From H17-190 sp034435615 (GTDB lineage Bacteria > Chloroflexota > Dehalococcoidia > SM23-28-2 > HRBIN24): a stretch of 39,055 bases of DNA. A program made the position numbers and the translations under genes. Below the pieces are notes generated by a model. It searched no databases. It saw nothing but the letters and a program-made list of their open reading frames with translations, and was not told the origin of the DNA. The DNA lies in the NCBI GenBank assembly GCA_034435615.1, contig DAOTWZ010000015.1, positions 1 through 39,055 of the forward strand, in the 5' to 3' direction. Shown here in pieces: positions 31,678 through 39,055 of the stretch; within the stretch, counting starts at the first letter, position 1, and the number at the start of each line of letters is the position of its first letter.

Positions 31678-32477
31678 ATGGTAGCGCAGCGGGACTCCAT
31701 CAGGCTGTTGGGGCGGCTTTTCCTCCGGGGCGAGATCGAGGCCGTGACCGGCCTGCACATCGGCGCCGGCCCGGGGCGCTGGCCATCAGCGGGATGGACA
31801 ACCCCGTGGTGCGGGATCCGATGACGCAGATGCCCTACATCCCTGGCTCCTCCCTCAAGGGGAAGATGCGCTCGCTACTCGAGAAGCGAGAGGGCAGGCC
31901 CCTGAACCAGCGCATTGGCGACGTGCGCATCCATATGTGCAACGATGGACAGGAGTACGAGAGGTGCGCCGTGTGCCACATCTTCGGCCTGCCCGGCCAC
32001 GTCGACCACGCTCAGCCCACGCGGCTCCTGGTCAGGGACGTCCCGCTGAGCGAGGCCAGCGCCGAGCGCATGCGCGGTCTGGACCTGGACGCCCCCTACA
32101 CCGAGGTCAAGTGGGAGGTGGCCATCGACCGTATCACCTCCGCCGCTAACCCGCGACAGACGTAGCGGGTGCCGGCGGGCGCCGTCTTCGCCCCCCTGGA
32201 GATGGTCTATTCCGTCTACGACGAGGCGGACGTGGGCCGCTTCCGGGTGCTCCTGGAGACCATGCAGCTGCTGAAAGACGACTACCTGGGCGGGCAGGGA
32301 AGCCGTGGCAGCGGACGTGTGCGCTTCCGCAACCTGCTTCTGTCCCTGCGCTCCGCCGGTCGCTACGGCGAGCTCAGGGACTACCCTCAAGCGTTTGCCG
32401 GGCTCCCGCAGCTCGTGGCCCAGGCCAGTGAGGTGGTGGACTGGGCCAGGGAGGCATTCCTGGCCGCCGGGAGATGA
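31678..32477 (+). pseudogene. csm3: type III-A CRISPR Csm3 (Cas7 backbone), frameshift and stop
   Basis: ATG 31678 follows AGGAGG. The frame reads LLGRLFLRGEIEAVTGLHIGAGPG and breaks at the G4 run 31773-31776 (one G missing). It resumes as ISGMDNPVVRDPMTQMPYIPGS, which retains the Asp used for target-RNA cleavage in Csm3, then SLKGKMRSLLEKREG. A second lesion is TAG at 32163-32165, between NPRQT and RVPAGAVFAPLE, where the family has Glu (GAG to TAG). The frame then stays open to the TGA at 32475-32477, overlapping the csm4 start. Csm3 forms the backbone filament and cuts target RNA; this copy is doubly broken. Confidence 0.9.
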
Positions 32478-33490
32478 CCGTCGAGAGTGCCTTCTACTTG
32501 CGGCCGTCGGGCCGGCTCCATTTGGGCGAGCGGGGCACCGGCCTGGAAGAGACAGCCGAGTTCGTTCGCTCGGACACGCTCTACGGCGCCCTGTGCTTCG
32601 CCTGGGGCGAGGCCTTCGGACGCGATGCTCTCTATGAGCTGACAGAAGCCCTGCGAGAGAGGCGGCCGCCCTTCGTACTTTCGTCCGCCTTCCCCGCCGT
32701 GCGGGGGGTACGGCTCTATCCCAGGCCCCATCTGGAGCTACGCCTGTCCGACGAAGCGAGGAGGAGGCTCAAGGACGTCCGCTGGGTATCGGAAGGGGTC
32801 CTGTGGCGCTGGCTAGCCGAAGACGGCTTGGAGGCCGAGGCCGCGTCCGTGCGCCCTCCCTTCGAGCACATCTGGATGACCGAGCAGGAAATCAGGGCCT
32901 TGCGCCGCCTCGCCGGCCCGCCATGGCGGCGGGAGTACGTTCCCAGAGTGGCTTTGGATCGAGTGACCAACCGCTCCAACCTGTACTACGTGGGGGAGGT
33001 AACCTTCGCCGAGGGCTGCGGCCTTTTCCTCCTGGCCAGGGCCCCGCGAGAGGAGGAGATGCGGAAACTGCGGGAGGGCCTTGCCGTCCTGGGCGAGATG
33101 GGCCTGGACGGCGAGCGGTCGGTAGGACTCGGCCGCTTCAGTGTCGAAGAGCTGAGGGACTGGAGGGCGCCTCAGGTCCAGGGCGGCCGGTTCATCACTC
33201 TGTCCCTTTACCTGCCGACAGCGGCTGAGCTAGAGGCGGGGGCGCTGGGCGAGGGCGCCCGCTACCGGCTGGTGCGGCGCGAGGGCTGGATAGCCTCCCC
33301 CGCCTGGCCGGGCAGGCGGCGCAAGTGGGTGAACATGGTGCAGGAGGGCTCCCTCATCTGCGGAGACCCCGACCAGCTCTATGGCCAGTCGGCCGACGTG
33401 ACCCCCAGCGAGCGCCTGCCCGGCGCGCACCCTGTGCTGCGGGTGGGATTTGCCTTCCCCCTGGCCGCCCCTGCCACAGGAGGTGGGTAG
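32474..33490 (+). CDS. csm4: type III-A CRISPR Csm4 (Cas5 family)
   Basis: A 338-aa intact frame whose ATG overlaps the csm3 stop (ATGA). Matches to the family: RSDTLYGALCFAWGEAFG near the N-terminus, GLDGERSVGLGRFSVEEL (glycine-rich RAMP loop), and the C-terminal KWVNMVQEGSLICG with HPVLRVGFAFPL. Csm4 caps the 5' handle of crRNA and anchors Csm1. It is the only csm gene here with no visible lesion. Without intact Csm1, Csm3 and Csm5 it probably has no function, unless another type III locus in the genome uses it. Confidence 0.9.
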   Translation: MTVESAFYLRPSGRLHLGERGTGLEETAEFVRSDTLYGALCFAWGEAFGRDALYELTEALRERRPPFVLSSAFPAVRGVRLYPRPHLELRLSDEARRRLKDVRWVSEGVLWRWLAEDGLEAEAASVRPPFEHIWMTEQEIRALRRLAGPPWRREYVPRVALDRVTNRSNLYYVGEVTFAEGCGLFLLARAPREEEMRKLREGLAVLGEMGLDGERSVGLGRFSVEELRDWRAPQVQGGRFITLSLYLPTAAELEAGALGEGARYRLVRREGWIASPAWPGRRRKWVNMVQEGSLICGDPDQLYGQSADVTPSERLPGAHPVLRVGFAFPLAAPATGGG

Positions 33491-33493
33491 GAG

Positions 33494-34404
33494 ATGGCCG
33501 AGTACGAGGTGCGTCTGACCGCCCTCACCCCCCTACACATACGGCGACCGGAAGAAAGGCGGGCCGGCTGGGACTTCGTGGCCGAGGAGGGCAGGCTGCG
33601 GGTGCTGGACCTGGGCCGCCTCTATCAGGAGCTCTGGCCAGGGCGGGGCCCCGTGCCCGCGCCCCTCGACCTGCTGCGGGGGCGGCGGGCGGCCCCGTAC
33701 GCGGCCTATTCCCTGCGCTTCCTGGGCCAGGCGCCGCAGAGCTACTGGCCTCTCGTGCGCGAGCCCATGCGCCAGCGGCCCTATGTCCCGGGCAGCAGCC
33801 TCAAAGGGCTGCTCCGCACTGCCCTCCTGTGGGGCCTCTTCGACGGCACATTGCGGGAGCTGGGCGGGACAGTCCGGACCGCTGCCGAGCCTCTGGAGCT
33901 GGAAGCCTTCGGGAAAGACCCTCGAGGGCGGCGACACCCCAACTACAGCCTCAGCCGCGTCATGCTGCCAGAAGACCTCTGGCCGACGGGCGATGTGGAG
34001 TGTTGGGTGACGCCGGCCTACGCCCACGCCCTCGATGCCTCCGGCAGGCTCGTGCGGCGCGTGCCTCTGGGGCACCTGGAGGTGGTCGCCCCCGGCGCGT
34101 CTTTCGAGGGGCGCCTGCGGGTGGACGACTGGCTCCTGGCGCGGGGAGAGCTGGGCTTCCCGGGCCGCGGGACCACAGCAGTCCGCCATCTCCCCGATGC
34201 CCTGCAAGAGTTCGGTGCCGCGCTCCTCTCGGTAGAGGTGCGGTTCTACCGCTCCGGCCGGGAGGACAGAGTGCCGAGAGGCTCCAGTCCCTCGCCGGCG
34301 GCCCGGGGGCAGTGGCGTGCCTGGGCTGGGGAGGTGGGTGGGCGTCCAAGACGGTGGGATGTAGGACTTCGCCAGGGCGGGATCTGGCCTGCAGGCCTCT
34401 GTAA
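33494..34404 (+). pseudogene. csm5: type III-A CRISPR Csm5, frameshifted near the 3' end
   Basis: From ATG 33494 the frame carries VRLTALTPLHIRRPEERRAGWDF, RPYVPGSSLKGLLRTALLWGL, then VRFYRSGRED near 34260, all typical of Csm5. The expected glycine-rich C-terminal motif, LGWGGGWASKTVG, is present but one frame away, so a base is missing near 34268-34280. The restored frame stops at 34404, short of the usual family end, so the 3' terminus is also lost. The unrestored frame runs to 34453 with unrelated residues. Csm5 caps the 3' end of the crRNP and recruits maturation nucleases. Confidence 0.82.
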
Positions 34405-34567
34405 CATTGCCTGGCAACTTCTTGTCCCTACCGAGGAGGATAGGCACCCGTGAAGAGCAAGAGGTCTTCCATCCAACCATTGTTTTTCAGCTCTTGCGCC
34501 TCAGGCATATGCAGCAGAAACACGCGATGTGATAATCGGCTCAGGGAGGTAACAGAATAGGCTTGAC
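34405..34567. other. short gap after csm5
   Basis: No gene or clear terminator is visible. Confidence 0.4.
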
Positions 34568-34885
34568 ATGCATGGGGACCCCGGACCAGGCAGACTGGCT
34601 CAATGCAGGCCCTGGGGGCGTCATCGAAGCAATGCTGGCCAAAGAGGTGAAAGCCCATGCCAACTGGTGGGGAGGTTGGCCAGGCAACGGGCCATTAGGA
34701 CGGTTCTCTTCCGAGCTGCCGTGGAGGCCTGTCGGGCGAAGGTGGAGGGTTGGTATGACCTGTGGCTCAAGTCCAGAGGAGCGGCCCAGAAGATCCCGAC
34801 CCCTGACGAGGAGCGGGCATGGCAGCAGTAGAAGGAGGAGTTCGAAGAGCGGATGGGGCTGGACCTGGACGATGTAGATAGGTGA
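34568..34885 (+). pseudogene. small unknown gene with internal stop
   Basis: The frame has protein-like sequence (AAVEACRAKVEGWYDLWLK) with a TAG at 34829-34831. It then continues KEEFEERMGLDLDDVD to a TGA at 34883-34885. A CAG-to-TAG change would explain the stop. The family is not recognised. It lies 13 bp before the next small gene, so the two may once have been an operon with the HhH gene. Confidence 0.45.
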
Positions 34886-34898
34886 GGAGTGAAGCGAA

Positions 34899-35123
34899 GT
34901 GACTGCCTTAAATCCTCTGCCGACCAATATGAGCGGGAACGGCGTCTATGTGGCCTTCGGCCTGTTGCTGGAAGAGATCGTGAGGGTGACCGGTGACATT
35001 AAGCAAGCGGCCGACACGGCTGCCCGCGCGGGCCGGATCGATGAAGCTAGGGAACTCCTTTCTCATGGGTCGCGGCTGGGCCAGTTCCGGCAGCGAGTGA
35101 TGGACTTACAACAGCAATGGTAG
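34899..35123 (+). CDS. small hypothetical protein (74 aa)
   Basis: GTG 34899 with GTGAGGAG upstream. The sequence is a helical, amphipathic stretch (YVAFGLLLEEIVRVTGDIKQAADTAARAG then RLGQFRQRVMDL) with no known family and no signal peptide. It lies 51 bp before the HhH protein gene on the same strand, and may be its small partner. It is short, so confidence is moderate. Confidence 0.5.
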   Translation: MTALNPLPTNMSGNGVYVAFGLLLEEIVRVTGDIKQAADTAARAGRIDEARELLSHGSRLGQFRQRVMDLQQQW

Positions 35124-35174
35124 CAACTGGCCTCTGGAGACCGCCGCGCCATCGGTCGAGAAGGCGAAACGGAG

Positions 35175-36692
35175 ATGAGTCACAGTGTGTTCCCATTCTC
35201 GCCCAACGAGCGCCATCGCCTTCGTGAGTATATAGACAGGTTCAAAAGGTTTACCAGCACAGATACCTATCGTACCGACATCGCGGAGCGGAGCGAGCAC
35301 CGACGCTTCTTCCAGGAAGAGCTGCCAACCCGGCTCGATCGATTGTCAGAGGAAGACGTCCTAGAGATAGTTCGCAGGCTGTGGGCTCACCAGGTGGTCA
35401 AGAATAAGGCCTACATAGCTCGGCAACTGGTAGTGGACAACGGCTTGGACAGGCTACGTCAGGCTATCCGCGCGCTCTACGACCTGAGGGACGATCCCGA
35501 GGAAGCCTACTCAAGTGTCATTTCCTCCATCAAAGGATGGAAGACCGCGTCCGCCACCGAGATGCTCGCCTACATCTATCCACACCGCTGTGGGATATGG
35601 AACGGGCCAGTCCGAAAGGCGCTGAAGAGGCTCGGACTGGCGGGCAAGGTACAGGCAGGACACGGCATCCTTTCTAAGGACGAGTACCGCTCGGCGAACG
35701 CCCTTCTGCGGGCCATCGCCGAGGAGTTGCGCCGGGCCTGGCCCGAGGGCCCCCTCGAGGAGGATCTGGCCCGGGCGGGGTTCAGCGGCGTCGACCTCCT
35801 CATCGTCGACCTTTTCTTGTTCCGGGCAGTGTACGAACAAGGACACCAGCATCCCGTGCTCCCCACAGGGTCATCGAGGGCGGACTCCCGGATGGGCGAC
35901 CGGCCTGCCGCTGATCGCGGGCGATTCCAGAGGGCCGGCCCTAACCGGGCACGGCGACTTCCCCCCGCTAGCAGAGAGGGCCGAGAGGCCCTGTCGTTTT
36001 TCGCGCGGGACGTCAGCCCGCTGTTTCGCCAGAGACATCTCCGGCACTGGCAAGAAGCAGGTTACAAGTCGAGCTGGGCAGAGTCCCTGGCCCTGTTTCT
36101 CGGCTATTACGCTTTTGAGCGCAACTTTAATTCGAAACGCTATGCCCAGGTCGCGAGCGGACTGCTTCGCGAACTCGGTGAACGGGCTGACGCGGCTACC
36201 TTATCTCGAGAGTTCCATAGGCGCATGGTTGCGGGCGGGCTTCGCCCGATTCAGGTAAGCCACAACCCGCTTCATCATGTGGCGATGCAGCCATGCTCGT
36301 GTCTTCTATGCACATTTCACTGTGAAAACCTGGTCGAGTCTGTGAGAGCGGCGATTGAGGCGGGGCATGCTGTAGCGGCGCACAGCCGTCTGTGCGGCGT
36401 CCCCGGCATCGGGCCTAAGATAGCATCGCTTTTTCTCCGCGATCTTGCCGTCTGGTTCGGCGTCGCGGATAGGGTAACGAATGAGGGTCGCTATTACCTC
36501 CAGCCTGTAGACCGTTGGGTGGGAAGGACTATCCAGCGGCTCGTTGGAAGGAAGGACATGCGACAACGAGAGATCGCACGCTGGATCGTCACCTATGCCG
36601 ATGCGCCGGAGCTGGCAAACCAGGGCATCTGGTATTTTTGGCAAAGAGGTCCTGGGATCATCCGAGTCGAGACTGGTTCACCTCATACCTGA
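35175..36692 (+). CDS. helix-hairpin-helix (HhH-GPD-like) protein with N-terminal IWN domain
   Basis: A 505-aa frame from ATG 35175 (ACGGAG upstream). Residues 1-215 form a helical domain with KRFTSTDTYRTDIAERSEHR and a CGIWNGPVRKALKRLGL segment (IWN at 141-143), seen at the N-termini of some restriction and repair-linked proteins. A poorly conserved Arg/Pro-rich linker (about 230-275) follows. The C-terminal 230 residues have a cysteine cluster (Cys374, 376, 379, 383), the hairpin CGVPGIGPKIASLFLRD (about 406-422) and QPVDRWVGRTIQRL, whose Asp446 fits the catalytic Asp of HhH-GPD glycosylases. The linker could also hide compensating frame errors. A DNA-base excision or modified-DNA defence role is plausible; function unproven. 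Confidence 0.6.
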   Translation: MSHSVFPFSPNERHRLREYIDRFKRFTSTDTYRTDIAERSEHRRFFQEELPTRLDRLSEEDVLEIVRRLWAHQVVKNKAYIARQLVVDNGLDRLRQAIRALYDLRDDPEEAYSSVISSIKGWKTASATEMLAYIYPHRCGIWNGPVRKALKRLGLAGKVQAGHGILSKDEYRSANALLRAIAEELRRAWPEGPLEEDLARAGFSGVDLLIVDLFLFRAVYEQGHQHPVLPTGSSRADSRMGDRPAADRGRFQRAGPNRARRLPPASREGREALSFFARDVSPLFRQRHLRHWQEAGYKSSWAESLALFLGYYAFERNFNSKRYAQVASGLLRELGERADAATLSREFHRRMVAGGLRPIQVSHNPLHHVAMQPCSCLLCTFHCENLVESVRAAIEAGHAVAAHSRLCGVPGIGPKIASLFLRDLAVWFGVADRVTNEGRYYLQPVDRWVGRTIQRLVGRKDMRQREIARWIVTYADAPELANQGIWYFWQRGPGIIRVETGSPHT

Positions 36693-38982
36693 TGCCGGTC
36701 ATGTCAATATCGCTGGCATGCGGCAACTGCTACTGAATCACCAGGCCCAATATCGGGACCACAGCTAGAGTTTAGGCCCGAAACAAGCTAAGACAAGCCC
36801 GATTGATCACTGGCCAAGGGACAGCGCTCAGAAAACCAGGACAAGGTGCCCTACAGTACTGAGTCCATCCTGCACATCATCCGTGGCACATCGTCTGTCC
36901 ACAGCAGCCGTGGTGCCATCCTGTCGCGGCGTAATTTCGCCGGTTTTCTCTGCCTTTCCACGGCTTTATAACTCGGGGGCTAGGTGCCTAAAGCGCCCAT
37001 TCCGGTTGACTGCTGCTGCGCGTCGACCATATTGGCGGATACGGCGATGCGGGCTCTGGCATCCGGTAGGGCACGGACCGGCATACGTTACTGCCATGCC
37101 AGTCACGTTTAGCACCGTCAGGCCTGCAATCTCCGGTGTGGCACGCAAGACCTCCGTCCACCACACCATCGTGCAAGCCCACCTGAGGGCATTCGCGGGG
37201 GCTGGTCAGGAGCGGCATACCGCCTGCTGCCCTTTAGAAAGTCAGCATGGCTTTGTCGTCTGTGGCGCCAAGGAGCCCTGCGCCTCCGCGAGCGGCTGCC
37301 ACAGGGGCGGCTCGTTTCCGGACGCCTCCCACCCTACCGGTCCGATGCTGAAGGCCCCACACTCTGGCCCTCCCAGAAGAGGAGGGTGGGCCGAGGTGGC
37401 GGGCCCATCTCCATCATGTCTGTTCCCATGCTGCTCAGGGTCTCGGCCAGCATGGCCCACCTCGCAGTTCACCATTTTCACGCACCGTTGTCCTACGGAT
37501 AGCTGGCATGGCCCTTCTGCGCCTGGCTCGTTTGCTCTGTGTGCCAGGCAGGAGTTATCATGAGTGATAGTAGGGCGGACTCAGCAGGGCGGCTAGGCCC
37601 ATTTGAGACACGCTATAGCGCCTCCGGGACGCCACCACCCCCGGGCCGCACCTCCTGCCGCGCCGAGCAAGTGCCTGTGTCGTCAGCCTGTGCTGTAGGG
37701 CGCTCGGAGGCCATCGGCGCGGGGGACGGGTAACAGTGAACTGTCCATCGTGGGTCGAGCGCCATACTTCCTGAAGGCATCGGCAGACGTATCGGCTGGA
37801 AGGACCCGCTGCTGGTGATGCCGCAGGAGGCGGCCGCAGCAGGTGTTCCTGCCGAGGCGCCCGTCTGCGTCTCGTCCTTCGTGCAGCGAGCGTTATTGCC
37901 TCTGCCGGACGCATTATTCGCCCCTGGTCTACTATGCCCCCGCGCCGGTGCGGGCCTACCACTCTGCGAGAAGGGCGGCGGCATCTACGACCATCACTCC
38001 TCGCCCGAGGCGGTCCGCCGCTGGCTGGCGGGCAAGTTCAAGTTCAGGTAGATGAGCCGGTGTTGGTGGGCGTTCGGCCGCTGCTTGGGCACCTGCATCG
38101 AGATGCCGCCGCCGCTGCCCGAACTCGGCCCGGAGCCTTTCTCCCGGGCCGAGGCCATGGTGGTGGAGGCCATCGTGGGCATGTGCTGGCGGTGTCACCG
38201 GAGAGCCCCGGTCTAGGGTGCTGGTGAGGCGGGAGTCTCTCGCCATCAAGTGGCCTGACTGGACGCCCGTCTGCGACGAGTGCTCTGGCGGTGTCGAGGG
38301 AGCTTCGCCGGTAAGGCTCCGGAGTGCCGGCGGCCACATTTTTGTTCAGCCCGGGTGAGGAGACAACGACACTCCCCTCCGGGTAGCCATCAGCTGCAAA
38401 GGTGGTGCCTGGCAGGAGCCTCTCTCTGGACTACCGAGGAAGCAGCCGCTCCCGGGTTTTGACCAGCCGCTCGATGGACGGCTGCCAACGAAACAGTTGT
38501 AGTCGGGCCAGCGTAAGTATTCGTGCCACGCAGCTGCAGCCCTGCTGGGGGCAGATACACAAGGCACCGCCCACGCCTCAACTTGCCCCCTACGGATCTG
38601 GTCACGGACGGGGAAGGTCTTCCCGAAGACCTAATCAACGTCGCTACGATAGCAGGACTCTCCCTGTCGCGCCTGAGCTTTCCAGCCAGCGACCTAGACT
38701 TTACGGGACGCCCCGCTGGGCCCTGGTGTCAGACTTGCCCCATCAGCGGTGCTGGGTTACGCTCTTAGGAAAGGTGGGTGCCTGCCCTGACGGAACGCTC
38801 CCTGGGTTGGTGGCCGCAGAGGGCCGGGCAAGTGCGCTATGTCCCCGGATGCTTGACGCCGCCGCTTGAGATGCCTCGGTCCGGCGGCGGGACTTCAGTC
38901 CGACTGCTGCCAAAGTTGCTGCCAGATAGCTTCTTAGGGGCAACTCTGGTGATAGATTTGGCTGCACGTCGCACTTGAAAAT
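36693..38982. other. 2.3-kb decayed, gene-poor right end of the island
   Basis: No intact gene is supported. Frames are short and lack ribosome sites. The only protein-like traces are those listed at 37815-38340. I saw no tRNA, CRISPR repeats, IS ends or terminator. Confidence 0.55.
37815..38340 (+). pseudogene. possible zinc-ribbon gene remnant
   Basis: GGIYDHHSSPEAVRRWLAG near 37975-38035, then (from ATG 38103) LPELGPEPFSRAEAMVVEA and MCWRCHRRAP. After a stop and frame change it continues RRESLAIKWPDWTPVCDEC. Two CxxC pairs about 30 residues apart suggest a zinc ribbon from a lost DNA-binding protein. No family was recognised. Confidence 0.3.
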
Positions 38983-39032
38983 CTGGTCGGGGCGGCCGGA
39001 TTTGAACCGGCGACCTCCACAACCCCATTGTG
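38983..39032 (-). repeat. attR: tRNA-Pro 3' half core
   Basis: Perfect 50-bp copy of 9155-9204. Sequence identity ends inside the anticodon stem on one side and one base past the CCA on the other. Together the copies define an insertion of about 29.8 kb. Confidence 0.92.
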
Positions 39033-39055
39033 GTGCGCTACCAGGCTGCGCTACG
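38984..39055 (-). tRNA. tRNA-Pro (anticodon GGG), 5' end cut by window
   Basis: On the minus strand from 39055: the last two bases of the acceptor 5' strand, TAGCGCAG then CCTGGTAGCGC (D arm), anticodon arm CCACA-ATGGGGT-TGTGG with GGG at the anticodon, T arm GCCGGTTCAAATCCGGC, acceptor CGCCCCG, discriminator A and encoded CCA (38986-38984). About five bases of the 5' end lie beyond the window. Its 3' half was regenerated by the integrated island. Confidence 0.93.

Overview
The window is high-GC bacterial DNA with dense Shine-Dalgarno-led genes. The left 9 kb looks like the chromosome of a Chloroflexota-type (Dehalococcoidia-like) heterotroph. This lineage is inferred from the mix of genes: CaiB/BaiF CoA-transferase, crotonases, acyl-CoA dehydrogenase, LLM oxidoreductase and an AGPS-like FAD oxidase. 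No marker gene proves it.

Layout. (1) 1-8813 is ordinary chromosome: the 3' part of a beta-CASP metallo-hydrolase; a leftward four-gene acyl-CoA operon (CaiB, SDR, acyl-CoA dehydrogenase, crotonase) from a strong promoter at 4875-4902; a rightward set (LLM oxidoreductase, second crotonase, FAD oxidase) ending in a textbook terminator at 8772-8813. (2) 9155-39032 is a genomic island of about 29.8 kb inserted in the 3' half of a tRNA-Pro(GGG) gene. A perfect 50-bp direct repeat bounds it (9155-9204 and 38983-39032), with the tRNA body at the right edge and a tyrosine-recombinase gene next to the left repeat.

Inside the island. 9325-13986 holds a dead integrase, an ISL3 transposase remnant, an intact GIY-YIG protein, a broken MNT-HEPN toxin-antitoxin pair and a 5'-truncated ImuB-like gene. 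14159-25503 is an intact, tightly packed three-gene DISARM-like operon: a 1696-aa DEAD/DUF1998 helicase with a C-terminal nuclease-like domain, an SNF2 helicase (DrmD-like) and an Eco57I/PglX-type adenine methyltransferase. A fourth gene follows, interrupted by a perfect 22-bp tandem duplication. 26651-27454 encodes a two-domain AlbA_2 plus pYEATS-like protein. 28687-34404 is a type III-A CRISPR-Cas effector operon (csm1 to csm5) in which every gene but csm4 is broken, with no cas6, adaptation genes, CARF effector or CRISPR array. 34568-36692 holds two small genes (one broken) and a 505-aa helix-hairpin-helix protein. 36693-38982 is decayed DNA.

Reading: this is a defence island that can no longer move itself. 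The three-gene helicase/helicase/methyltransferase core is under visible coding constraint, while the CRISPR, toxin-antitoxin and integrase genes beside it have decayed. The most promising under-described elements are the DISARM-like operon with its fused helicase and frameshifted accessory gene, the AlbA_2-pYEATS protein, and the 505-aa HhH protein.
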